Source: Pelomonas sp. Root1237
GTDB lineage: Bacteria; Pseudomonadota; Gammaproteobacteria; Burkholderiales; Burkholderiaceae_C
Direction: 5' to 3'
Assembly (NCBI RefSeq): GCF_001425055.1
Contig: NZ_LMDK01000018.1
Location: 422,409 to 486,408, forward strand
Length of the DNA: 64,000 nt
The translations under genes were made by a program, and so were the position numbers. Shown here piece after piece: positions 44,490-51,708 of this stretch (positions are counted from its first letter, which is position 1; each line of letters starts with the position of its first letter). The notes under the pieces are model-generated. The model saw only the letters and a program-made list of their open reading frames with translations, ran no database searches and was not told the origin of the DNA.

Positions 44490-45040
44490 CGCTGGCGGTC
44501 GTTGCGACCGTTGCGGCCGTCTGGTCCAGCGCAACGCACAGCTTCTCCAAGTTCGCGAGAGGCGAGCTGCGCCTCATCGCAGGGCAGGGCGTCGAAGGCG
44601 ACGCCCATTGCGGCGTGACGGTCAAGCACCGCTCGCGCGTGGCCGTGGACCCGACCCAGCCCAATCTGCGCCAGGTCCATCTGATCCAGGGCGAGCTCTT
44701 CGACGAACTCGCCGCCCGCGGGTTCGGCGTTCAGCCCGGCCAGATGGGCGAGAACCTCACGACCCGCGGCATCGACCTGCTCGCGCTGCCGCGCGGCACC
44801 GAGCTGCGCATCGGCACCGAGGTCGTGCTGCGGGTGACCGGCCTGCGCAACCCCTGCCTGCAGATCGAGAACTTCGAGGCTGGCCTCTTGAAGGCCGTCG
44901 TCGACCGCGATGCCGACGGCGAGGTCGTGCGCAAGGCTGGCATCATGAGCATCGTGCTGGCCGGCGGTGCCGTGAAGCCGGGCGATGCGATCACGGTACG
45001 GCTGCCGCCGCTGCCGCACCACAAGCTCGAGCGCGTCTAG
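44486..45040 (+). CDS. MOSC domain protein
   Basis: 184 aa. MOSC domains are sulfur-carrier-type folds related to the molybdenum cofactor sulfurase C-terminus. Visible: GQGVEGDAHCG, NLRQVHLIQGELFDELAARGFGVQPGQMGENLTTRGIDLLALPRGTELRIG, and the conserved Cys in TGLRNPCLQIENF. Stand-alone MOSC proteins (YiiM-like) are linked to handling N-hydroxylated or toxic compounds; this one is not assigned. The start overlaps the eda stop, so it is coupled to the edd-eda transcript. Confidence 0.88.
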   Translation: MTLAVVATVAAVWSSATHSFSKFARGELRLIAGQGVEGDAHCGVTVKHRSRVAVDPTQPNLRQVHLIQGELFDELAARGFGVQPGQMGENLTTRGIDLLALPRGTELRIGTEVVLRVTGLRNPCLQIENFEAGLLKAVVDRDADGEVVRKAGIMSIVLAGGAVKPGDAITVRLPPLPHHKLERV

Positions 45041-45579
45041 CTCGGCAGGTCGAACAACAGGCAGGTGGTGCTGGCGTGGGCGTAGAGCTTGCCGTCGTGG
45101 CCGACCAGCGTCGCCTCCGACGTCGTCACCTGGCGGCCGCGGTGCACCACCTTGCCGATGGCGCGTACGAAGGGCACCTTGTCGCTCAGCGCGCGCACGA
45201 GGTTGATCTTGAACTCCAGCGTCGTGTAGCCGCGGCCCACCGGCAAGGTCGTGTGCACCGCGCAGCCCAGGGCGGAATCGAGCAGCGTCGCGAACCAGCC
45301 GCCGTGCACGCTGCCGAGCGGGTTGTAGTGCTTGAACTGTGGTCGCCCCTGGAAGACGGCGATTCCGTCCTCCACCGAGATCAGCAGGAAGTCCAGCGTC
45401 TCGCTGATCGGTGGCCGGGGTGCCAGGCCATCCAGCATGGCCTGCATCTGTTGCAGGCCGGTCTTGCCAGCCAGCATGGCCCGCGAAGCCAGGCCGGTTT
45501 CACCCTGCTGCCGCGTGCGCAGCGCGGCCTCGTCAGCTTGCCATTGGGAAAGGACGGCTTCGGGAGAGGGAGAACTCAT
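45037..45579 (-). CDS. PaaI-type hot-dog thioesterase
   Basis: 180 aa from the ATG at 45579, with a strong GGGAGAGGGAGAA site ahead; a longer frame to 45921 overlaps another gene and is rejected. Hot-dog core FKHYNPLGSVHGGWFATLLDSALGCAVHTTLPVGRGYTTLEFKINLVR, with the HGG turn and catalytic Asp-type helix of the PaaI/YigI group. Acyl-CoA substrate unknown. Convergent with the MOSC gene by a 4-bp overlap. Confidence 0.87.
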   Translation of the reverse strand: MSSPSPEAVLSQWQADEAALRTRQQGETGLASRAMLAGKTGLQQMQAMLDGLAPRPPISETLDFLLISVEDGIAVFQGRPQFKHYNPLGSVHGGWFATLLDSALGCAVHTTLPVGRGYTTLEFKINLVRALSDKVPFVRAIGKVVHRGRQVTTSEATLVGHDGKLYAHASTTCLLFDLPS

Positions 45580-45647
45580 GGCGGCGGCTTCAAGCGATGA
45601 AGCCCTCGATTCTGCGCAAAGCCGGTGCCCCGCGCTGTCACCAGTGT

Positions 45648-46064
45648 TCAAGCGGCCAGGCGCTGCTCCGCAACGGCCTTGCGGCGCGAAGGTTCGTCCA
45701 TCCTCAGCTTGTCCAGCACCGGACCCTGCCAGGGCAGCAGATACACCAGCGTCGCCAACGTCGCGCGTCGACGCGACGACAGCAGCGGGCGGCCGCGGGC
45801 GTCCAGCAGCAGCACGTTGGAGCGCACATTGAGCGGATCGGCCTGCGCGACGGTGCCCTCGTTGATCTCGACCCAGTCCCATTCCACCCAGGCGCAGGCG
45901 TCGGCATAGCAGCGCTCCCAACGCGTCGAGCCGCTGACGCGGTGCTCGTCGCGGCGCACGCGGTGCACCTGGGTCCGGGCGTGGCGGACATCCTGGGCGG
46001 CGCTGGACAGCGCGGCCACCGGCCAGCAGACGCTGCCTTCGGGCAACTGGATCAGGGTTGGCAT
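45648..46064 (-). CDS. Hypothetical protein
   Basis: 138 aa, not recognised. No signal peptide or membrane helix. It is rich in Arg and Trp (RWERCYADACAWVEWDWVEINEG) and has a C-terminal block of small hydrophobic and basic residues (RRRATLATLVYLLPWQGPVLDKLR). Codon use is like the neighbours and it fills its gap without overlap. It is divergent from the luxR-type gene, so its promoter may share the lux-box region. A good Shine-Dalgarno (AGGAGCC) precedes the ATG. Confidence 0.65.
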   Translation of the reverse strand: MPTLIQLPEGSVCWPVAALSSAAQDVRHARTQVHRVRRDEHRVSGSTRWERCYADACAWVEWDWVEINEGTVAQADPLNVRSNVLLLDARGRPLLSSRRRATLATLVYLLPWQGPVLDKLRMDEPSRRKAVAEQRLAA

Positions 46065-46131
46065 GGACGGCTCCTCTGTGTCGTGTGATTCGAACGGGAG
46101 GGCAGTCTCTGGTCAGGGCCAGTGGGGAACA

Positions 46132-46151
46132 AGCTGGCAGACTTGGCAGGT
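46132..46151. promoter_or_regulatory. Lux-box-like site at the luxR-type gene start
   Basis: A 20-bp imperfect dyad beginning AGCTGGCAGAC and ending TTGGCAGGT; 6 of 8 bases per arm pair. It matches the downstream lux box at 46891-46910 at 16 of 20 positions, which is the main support. It directly precedes an ATG at 46152 and lies 15 bp before the likely start at 46167, so binding would probably repress or autoregulate the regulator. Confidence 0.55.
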
Positions 46152-46166
46152 ATGGGTAAGCCCGAA

Positions 46167-46880
46167 ATGAACTACCAGCAGCTGATCGACGTCGGCCTGA
46201 GTGACGACTTCGAAAGCTTCGAGCGCCGTCTTGTCGCGACGGCGGATGCGCTGGGCTTCCCGATCATCTCCGGCGTGCTGATGCGTGGGCGCCTGCAGGA
46301 CGCCGATGTGCAGATCACGTCGCTGGGGAACACGCCCGAGGGGTATCTCGCGGTGGCGAAGGACCTGGGCGAGGCCCGTCGGGATCCCGTCATGGCCAAG
46401 CTCATGAGCCATGCCGTGCCGGTCGTCTACGATCAGAAAACGTATGTAGCGGCGGACGCCGGGGACATCTGGGAAGCGCAGGCACCCTACGGCTACAAGA
46501 CGGGAATCGCCGTCAAGCTGCACCTGCCGGGTGACAAGCACTTCCTGCTCGGCGTGGATCGCGACGAGGCGCTGCCCGAGCCGGGCATGCAGCTGATGCA
46601 GATGGTTGCGGGCCTGCAGCTGCTGGCTGCGCATGCGCTGACGGCGGCGGACCGGCTGCTGGGCGCGAAGCTCAACAAGGGTGATCTGCCCAAGCTGACC
46701 CGGCGCGAGCTGGACGTGCTGAGCTGGACGGCCCAGGGCAAGACGGCCTGGGAGGTCAGCGTCATCCTGGGCATGAGCGAGAAGACGGTGAACTTCCATC
46801 TTGGCAATGTGATGCGCAAGCTGGGCGTGACGTCCAAGCACCAGGCCGTGCTCAAGTGCGTGGCGGCCGGCATTCTGTAA
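46167..46880 (+). CDS. LuxR-family transcriptional regulator with autoinducer-binding-like domain
   Basis: 237 aa from the ATG at 46167 (MNYQQLIDVG); ATG 46152 and GTG 46122 are alternatives. The N-terminal ~165 residues fit the autoinducer-binding fold, including the conserved Asp-Pro (RRDPVMAKLM), and G-rich segment GYKTGIAVKLHLPGDKHFLLGV. The positions of the usual pocket Trp and Tyr look changed (NTPEGYLAV). The C-terminal HTH is standard: LTRRELDVLSWTAQGKTAWEVSVILGMSEKTVNFHLGNVMRKLGV. No luxI-type synthase gene is in the window, so it is a candidate solo receptor. Lux-box-like palindromes flank it on both sides. Confidence 0.87.
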   Translation: MNYQQLIDVGLSDDFESFERRLVATADALGFPIISGVLMRGRLQDADVQITSLGNTPEGYLAVAKDLGEARRDPVMAKLMSHAVPVVYDQKTYVAADAGDIWEAQAPYGYKTGIAVKLHLPGDKHFLLGVDRDEALPEPGMQLMQMVAGLQLLAAHALTAADRLLGAKLNKGDLPKLTRRELDVLSWTAQGKTAWEVSVILGMSEKTVNFHLGNVMRKLGVTSKHQAVLKCVAAGIL

Positions 46881-46890
46881 TGCGGTTTCA

Positions 46891-46910
46891 ACCTAGCAGA
46901 CTTGCTAGGT
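46891..46910 (+). promoter_or_regulatory. Lux box downstream of the luxR-type gene
   Basis: ACCTAGCAGACTTGCTAGGT: arms ACCTAGCA and TGCTAGGT are perfect inverted repeats of eight bases around a 4-bp centre, close to the lux-box consensus. It starts ten bp after the regulator stop codon and 70 bp before a small ORF with a good ribosome site, so it probably controls a transcript running to the right. No strong -10 is obvious at the expected spacing. Confidence 0.75.
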
Positions 46911-46980
46911 TTCTAGGGGGGTTAAAACAGGGAAAGTGCGGGCAGGCGACATCTAGCCCCCACCCTGCAGGAGCCCCCCC

Positions 46981-47037
46981 ATGAAAGTCATCGACCTGAT
47001 CTGCGAACTTCTCGGTCTGCCCAAGCTTGGAGGCTGA
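46981..47037 (+). CDS. Candidate 18-residue peptide gene under the lux box
   Basis: ATG to TGA encodes MKVIDLICELLGLPKLGG, too short for standard gene calling. A GCAGGAG ribosome site lies seven bases before the ATG. The peptide is amphipathic with a Leu/Ile face and one Cys. It is the first start codon with a good ribosome site downstream of the lux box. It could be a secreted or regulatory peptide, a leader peptide for the next gene, or chance. No family recognised. Confidence 0.4.
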   Translation: MKVIDLICELLGLPKLGG

Positions 47038-47129
47038 CCTGATCGACGGGTTCTTGCCCAATGCATGCGGCGATAGATTGCGCAGATGACCAGCTCCAGC
47101 CAACGAGCTCCGCATCTCTCGCATTCCTG

Positions 47130-47432
47130 ATGCCGCTGCATACGGCCCCGGCCCCCCACCCTTGCCGCAGCACAGGCACCGTGTCCATTTCCCCCGAAAC
47201 CTATGCCCGGCTTTTGAGCCTCGCCGATCAGGCGCCGCTCGATTGCCTGCCACTGACGTCGCGCACCCTGGCATGCGCCAAGACGCTGGGCTACAACCAG
47301 ATCGGCCAGATCCGCAGCACGCCCAACAGCCGCCTCTTTGCCGACCTTGGCGAAGATCGCGCCGAGGAACTCCAGCGGGCCCTCTATGACTTCGGCGTGC
47401 GGCCGATGCAAGGCGGCGAGCTGAGCGGCTGA
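47130..47432 (+). CDS. Small protein with RNA polymerase alpha C-terminal-like domain
   Basis: 100 aa from the ATG at 47130; a GTG at 47180 would begin closer to the domain, and the true start is uncertain. Residues ~35-90 (PLDCLPLTSRTLACAKTLGYNQIGQI, then LFADLGEDRAEELQRALYDFGV) align by eye with the alpha-CTD pattern LxLTVRSxNCLKxxxIxxIGDLV...LGxKSLxEIxxxL, two helix-hairpin-helix-like units. There is no alpha NTD, so it is a stand-alone module that could bind DNA or a regulator. It ends just before a strong terminator and may share the lux-box transcript. Confidence 0.7.
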   Translation: MPLHTAPAPHPCRSTGTVSISPETYARLLSLADQAPLDCLPLTSRTLACAKTLGYNQIGQIRSTPNSRLFADLGEDRAEELQRALYDFGVRPMQGGELSG

Positions 47433-47457
47433 CGCGCAACCACCCTTCAACTCCTTC

Positions 47458-47496
47458 GAGCCCGCCTGCTTCGGCAGACCGGGCTCCTTTTTTGTC
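47458..47496 (+). terminator. Rho-independent terminator after the alpha-CTD-like gene
   Basis: GAGCCCG-C-CTGC, TTCG tetraloop, GCAG-AC-CGGGCTC, then a C and seven T. Eleven pairs with a UUCG loop and a T-run: a strong terminator, closing the unit that starts at the LuxR-type region. Confidence 0.93.
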
Positions 47497-47536
47497 CACG
47501 TTCACGCATGTGCCTTCGTGCGAGCATGCGGTCCGT

Positions 47537-48184
47537 ATGCAAGACCGCGACATCCCTCTCGACGCCTGGCCGCGCCGCGCCGCGCTGGCGCACTTCCGCA
47601 CCATGGCCCAGCCGGCCTTCAGCATCACCGCGCCGGTCGACGTGACCGGCCTGCGCGAGCGCGCCGCTGCTCACGGCGCCACGCCCTGGCTGGCCTACCA
47701 CCACGCTGCGCTGGAGGCCGCCAATGGCATCGATGCGATGCGCCAGACCCTGACCGACGGCGGCCGGGGCGTGCGCGAGTTCGGCGTCATCCATGCCAGC
47801 ACGACGGTGCTGCGCGACGACGGAAGTTTTGGCTTCCTGACGCTGCCACGCGAACCTTCGCTCGCCGGCTTTGCCGCCCGCGCCAAACCCGGCATCGAGC
47901 GCGTGCGCCGTGCCAGTGGCGACCTTTTCGCCGCCGATGAGCCCGGCGACGTGCGCGAGGAAACGCTGGTCCACATGACCGCGCTGCCCTGGCTGGGGTT
48001 CACTGCGTTCACCCACGCGCGCGGTCAAGGCGACGACCGGCCCAAGGTGGCCTTCGGCCGCTTCACCGAGACGAACGGCCGGCTGCTGATGCCGGTCGCC
48101 GTCGATGTGCACCATGCACTGTGCGACGGCGTGCACATCGGGCGCTTCTTCGAACGCTTCCAGGCAAATCTGGACGCGATCTAA
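47537..48184 (+). CDS. Chloramphenicol acetyltransferase-like protein
   Basis: 215 aa from the ATG at 47537. CAT family (type A) trimeric acyltransferase fold: N-terminal PLDAWPRRAALAHFRTM, and the catalytic His with the HHxxxDG motif in VAVDVHHALCDGVHIGRFFERFQ near the C-terminus. Many chromosomal members are not resistance enzymes; the acceptor here is unknown. It starts right after a terminator, so its promoter must lie in or near 47460-47530. The stop overlaps the convergent SDR gene. Confidence 0.85.
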   Translation: MQDRDIPLDAWPRRAALAHFRTMAQPAFSITAPVDVTGLRERAAAHGATPWLAYHHAALEAANGIDAMRQTLTDGGRGVREFGVIHASTTVLRDDGSFGFLTLPREPSLAGFAARAKPGIERVRRASGDLFAADEPGDVREETLVHMTALPWLGFTAFTHARGQGDDRPKVAFGRFTETNGRLLMPVAVDVHHALCDGVHIGRFFERFQANLDAI

Positions 48185-49089
48185 CGATAGGCCGCCACGT
48201 CGACGTCGCCCGCCTCGCTGTCGAGCATGTGGCGCCAGGCGTCAGGCTGGCTGCCGTCCAGGTCGGTGAAGCCGTAGATGCGGGCCAGCTGGCCGCTGGA
48301 CAGCGACTGGCCGTTCCAGCGCGCGACGTCGGGGTCGGTCGCGAGCGCCACGACGGCCCGCCCGACGAAGGCCGGGCTTTCGGCAATCGCGAAGCCCGGC
48401 ACGCGGTCGATGGCGTCGCGCCAGTTGTCCTCGCGCACGCCAAAGGCCTCCAGCATGGCCTCGGAGCGCAGCCAGCCCGGCGTCAGCGACAAACCCGTGG
48501 CACCGTGCGACTTCAGCTCATGGCCCAGTGCAAAGCCCATGCGCAGCACGGCCGCCTTGGCAAGGTCGTAGAAGAAGGAATTGCGGTAGCGCGTGCCGTT
48601 GTATTCCTCGGTGCCGTCATTGATCTCCACCGCCAGGCCGCCCGGCGCCTTCAGCAGCAGCGGGATCGCGAAGTGGCTGGTGATGGCATGAGTGTCGATG
48701 GCCAGGCGCAGGCTGTGCAGGCCGAATTCGAGATCCGACTCCCAGACGGTCTTGCCCCATTCGATCTTGCTCGCGCCGAAGATGTCGTTGACCAGAACGT
48801 GCAGTGCCCCCTGTTCACGTTCGATGCGAGCGACCAGATCGCGCACTTCGTCGGCCACCAGATGATCGACCTTTACCGCGATGCCACGGCCGCCCGCAGC
48901 ATCGACGAGAGCTGCCGTCTCCTCGATGGTTTCGGGTCGATCCATCTCCGAGCGGGCCGCCTGCGTGCTGCGCCCGGTGCAATAGACCGTCGCACCGGCC
49001 TCGCCCAGGGCCACCGCGATGCCACGGCCTGCGCCGCGCGTGGCGCCGGCCACCAGGGCCACCTTGCCTGCCAGATGCCTGTTGTGCAT
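48181..49089 (-). CDS. Short-chain dehydrogenase/reductase
   Basis: 302 aa from the ATG at 49089 (MHNRHLAGK). Cofactor loop VALVAGATRGAGRGIAVAL (TGxxxGxG-type, with A in place of the first T), and catalytic Tyr/Lys in SFFYDLAKAAVLRM. The usual NNAG is replaced by VNDIFG, found in a DHRS1-like subgroup that acts on bulky carbonyls. Substrate unknown. In-frame ATGs upstream to 49218 overlap the divergent DUF4287 start and are less likely. Confidence 0.87.
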   Translation of the reverse strand: MHNRHLAGKVALVAGATRGAGRGIAVALGEAGATVYCTGRSTQAARSEMDRPETIEETAALVDAAGGRGIAVKVDHLVADEVRDLVARIEREQGALHVLVNDIFGASKIEWGKTVWESDLEFGLHSLRLAIDTHAITSHFAIPLLLKAPGGLAVEINDGTEEYNGTRYRNSFFYDLAKAAVLRMGFALGHELKSHGATGLSLTPGWLRSEAMLEAFGVREDNWRDAIDRVPGFAIAESPAFVGRAVVALATDPDVARWNGQSLSSGQLARIYGFTDLDGSQPDAWRHMLDSEAGDVDVAAYR

Positions 49090-49211
49090 GTCACTCGCCT
49101 TTGAAATGACCGGTTTGCGATTCGCGGTTTGTCGAAACTCGCTGCTCCGATTCGTCATGCAGCAGATGCCGGCCGATCGCCGGGCGTCAGTCAAACTTGA
49201 AGGGTATCGAT

Positions 49212-49424
49212 ATGGCAACGCAAGACAACAAGGTCAAGGGCCCCGCCTCCTATTTCCCCTCCATCGAGAAGAAATACGGCCAGCCCATCGCGCACTGGGA
49301 ACAGGTCATCACCCGGGCCGGGCCGTTGAAGCACATGGAGCTGGTCAACCTGTTGAAGGCCGAGCACGAGATGGGCCACGGACACGCCAATGCGCTGGTG
49401 GCCTGGGTCCTCGCGAAGAGGTAG
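49212..49424 (+). CDS. DUF4287 small protein
   Basis: 70 aa from the ATG at 49212; an in-frame ATG at 49197 adds five residues. Core ASYFPSIEKKYGQPIAHWEQVI...GPLKHMELVNLLKAEHEMGHGHANALVAWVLA, the DUF4287 signature (KxYGxxxxxW, L...EHGxGHGHANALV). Soluble, helical; function unknown. It is often seen as an N-terminal part of DUF5655 proteins; here it is free-standing. Confidence 0.85.
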   Translation: MATQDNKVKGPASYFPSIEKKYGQPIAHWEQVITRAGPLKHMELVNLLKAEHEMGHGHANALVAWVLAKR

Positions 49425-49451
49425 CCCGCGTCGCCGGCGCGCTATCCGAGG

Positions 49452-50222
49452 TCAGTCGTCGAGGGTGACGATGACCGGCGCATGGTCGCTCGGCCGCTCG
49501 TTCTTGCGCGGCAGCTTGTCGATCTCGCAGGCCGTCACGCGGGGCTTCAAAGCCTCGCTGACGAGAATGTGGTCGATGCGCAGGCCCTGGTTCTTGCGGA
49601 AGGCCATGTTGCGGTAGTCCCACCAGCTCCAGCTCTTGGGAGGCTGCTCGAAAAGCCGGAAGGCGTCGGTCAGCCCCAGGGCTATGAGCTGCTGGAAGTG
49701 CTCGCGCTCCTGCGGCGTGCAGTGGATCTGGCCAGCCCATGCGACGGGGTCGTAGACGTCGCGGTCCTCGGGCGCGATGTTGAAGTCGCCCATCAGCACC
49801 AGCTCGGGGTGCTGCTTCATTTCTTCGATCAACCAGCCGCGCAGGCCGGTCAGCCAGTTCATCTTGTAGGTGAACTTGTCGCTGTCGGGCGCCTGGCCGT
49901 TCGGGAAGTAGCCGCCGATGACGCGCACACCGCCCACGGTGCCGGCGATGACCCGGGCCTGCTCGTCGGCAAAGCCGGTGATGTTCTTGACGACGTCATC
50001 CGCGCGTTCACGGCTGATCAGCGCGACGCCGTTGTAGGTTTTCTGGCCGAACCACTGCACTTGGTAGCCGGCCTCGCCGATCTCCATGGTCGGGAATTTG
50101 TCATCGGTGAGCTTGGTCTCTTGCAGCACCAGCGCATCGACGGGGTGGGCAGCCAGCCAGTCCAGCACCTGCGGCAGGCGGACGGCGAGGGAATTGACGT
50201 TCCAGGTAGCGAACTTCTTCAT
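49452..50222 (-). CDS. xthA: Exodeoxyribonuclease III
   Basis: 256 aa EEP-fold nuclease for abasic-site repair. MKKFATWNVNSLAVRLPQVLDWL (metal Asn), DALVLQETKLTDDKFP (metal Glu), GGYFPNGQ, LVLMGDFNIAPEDRDVYDP and the final RPSDHAPVIVTL with the catalytic Asp-His. Compact and complete. Nineteen bp after the flavoprotein gene, probably cotranscribed. Confidence 0.95.
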   Translation of the reverse strand: MKKFATWNVNSLAVRLPQVLDWLAAHPVDALVLQETKLTDDKFPTMEIGEAGYQVQWFGQKTYNGVALISRERADDVVKNITGFADEQARVIAGTVGGVRVIGGYFPNGQAPDSDKFTYKMNWLTGLRGWLIEEMKQHPELVLMGDFNIAPEDRDVYDPVAWAGQIHCTPQEREHFQQLIALGLTDAFRLFEQPPKSWSWWDYRNMAFRKNQGLRIDHILVSEALKPRVTACEIDKLPRKNERPSDHAPVIVTLDD

Positions 50223-50240
50223 CCTGTGATCCTAGCGTCG

Positions 50241-51659
50241 TCAGCCGCCGACCTCGGCCTCGGTATCGCAGTCCATGCAGTTCTCGATGGGCGGCGCAGG
50301 CAGGTGGAGATCGCTGTGCAGCTGGCGCAGCGCCGTGCGCAGGCCTTCCTCCACGACCGGGTGATAGAAGGGGCAGTCCAGCATCTGCTGCACCGTGTCG
50401 CCGCGCTGCACGCTCCAGGCCAGCAGGTGGCCAAGGTGCTCCGCGGCAGGGCCGATCATCTCGGCGCCCAGCAACCGGCCCGTGCCGCGCTCCGCATAGA
50501 CATGCAGGCCGCCGCGGTTGACGAGCATGACGCGGCTGCGGCCCTGGTCGGCAAAGCTGACGCGGCCGACGTCAAAGTCGCGGCCCGTGGCGACCAGCTC
50601 CGAGTGACTCGCCCCCGCGATGGCAATCTGAGGCTCGCTGAAGACGATCGCCAGCGGTGCTCGGCGCGGGCGACTGTGCACATCGGGCCAGCGTGCTGCG
50701 TTGTCGCCGGCGATGCGGCCGGCGTCCGACGCTTCATGCAATAACGGCCGATCGTTGGTGACGTCGCCGGCGATGAAGACCGGCATGCCGCCCCACTGGC
50801 TGGTGTGGCGGTCGATCAGCGGGTGGCCTTGGGCATCGCGTGGCAGGTTCAGGGTCTCCAGCCCCAGGCCGTCGAGATTGGCCTGGCGGCCTGCAGTGCA
50901 GAGCAGGGCATCGAAGCGCTCGCCACCGACGAGCACCTGGTCGCCGTCCGGCGTCGGGTCCAGCGCGGCGCTCAACGTCAGTGGCAGGTCTTCGGCAAAC
51001 AGCTTCTGGGCCAGCGGCTGCAATTCGGGATCGGTCAACGGCCCGACGCGATCGCCGCGAGCGAACAGGCGCACGCGCACACCGAGCTTGTGCAGGGCCA
51101 GGGCCAGTTCCAGGCCGATGACGCCGGCGCCGACGACAGCGATCGACTTCGGCAGGTCGACCCAGTCGAAGACATCGTCATTGACGATCAGCCTGGCTCC
51201 CAGGCGTTCGCGCCAGCCCGCCGGCACGAAGGGCCGGGAGCCGGTTGCGATGACGATGGTTCGGGCCTCGACGCGCTGGCCATCGACGTCCAGCACGCCT
51301 TGGGCGAGGAAGCGCGCCCGGCCGAAAAGCCGCGTGGATTCCGGCCAGCCATGCACCGTCTCGAGCACGAAACCGACGAAACGATCGCGCTCGTCCCGCA
51401 CCCGCTGCATGACGGCCCGGCCGTCAATGCGCGGCGCCTCGGCCTGCACGCCGAAGCGATGCGCCTCGCGCACGGCCTGGGCTGCTTCGGCCGCAGCGAT
51501 CAGCAGCTTGCTGGGCATGCAGCCGACACGCGCGCAGGTGGTGCCGTAGTGGGCGGCCTCGATCAGCAGCACCCGGTCGGTGTGGGCGCGCGCGGCGCGG
51601 TAGGCAGCCATGCCGGCAGTGCCGGCGCCGATGATGGCGACGTCGCAGGAGAAGGTCAC
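50241..51659 (-). CDS. Dihydrolipoyl dehydrogenase-like flavoprotein
   Basis: 472 aa pyridine-nucleotide-disulfide oxidoreductase, class I. FAD loop VAIIGAGTAGMAAYRAA, redox disulfide TTCARVGCMPSKLL, second GxGxxG in VVGAGVIGLELALALHKLG, FAD contact FIAGDVTN, and the C-terminal His-Pro-Glu in FYHPVVEEGLRTALR. The active-site form CARVGC instead of CLNVGC, and no lipoyl-complex genes nearby, suggest a stand-alone member such as an Lpd/soluble transhydrogenase-like enzyme. Cytosolic. Confidence 0.85.
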   Translation of the reverse strand: MTFSCDVAIIGAGTAGMAAYRAARAHTDRVLLIEAAHYGTTCARVGCMPSKLLIAAAEAAQAVREAHRFGVQAEAPRIDGRAVMQRVRDERDRFVGFVLETVHGWPESTRLFGRARFLAQGVLDVDGQRVEARTIVIATGSRPFVPAGWRERLGARLIVNDDVFDWVDLPKSIAVVGAGVIGLELALALHKLGVRVRLFARGDRVGPLTDPELQPLAQKLFAEDLPLTLSAALDPTPDGDQVLVGGERFDALLCTAGRQANLDGLGLETLNLPRDAQGHPLIDRHTSQWGGMPVFIAGDVTNDRPLLHEASDAGRIAGDNAARWPDVHSRPRRAPLAIVFSEPQIAIAGASHSELVATGRDFDVGRVSFADQGRSRVMLVNRGGLHVYAERGTGRLLGAEMIGPAAEHLGHLLAWSVQRGDTVQQMLDCPFYHPVVEEGLRTALRQLHSDLHLPAPPIENCMDCDTEAEVGG

Positions 51660-51708
51660 GGTGCTGGGCTTCCTGAGTGTCCGACTGGGCAGGATAGCCG
51701 CTGCCGCG

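Noticed and set aside
45037..45921. Long 294-residue form of the PaaI-type protein
   Set aside because: The extra N-terminal part overlaps the gene at 45648-46064 and resembles low-complexity shadow sequence; a strong ribosome site marks the ATG at 45579.
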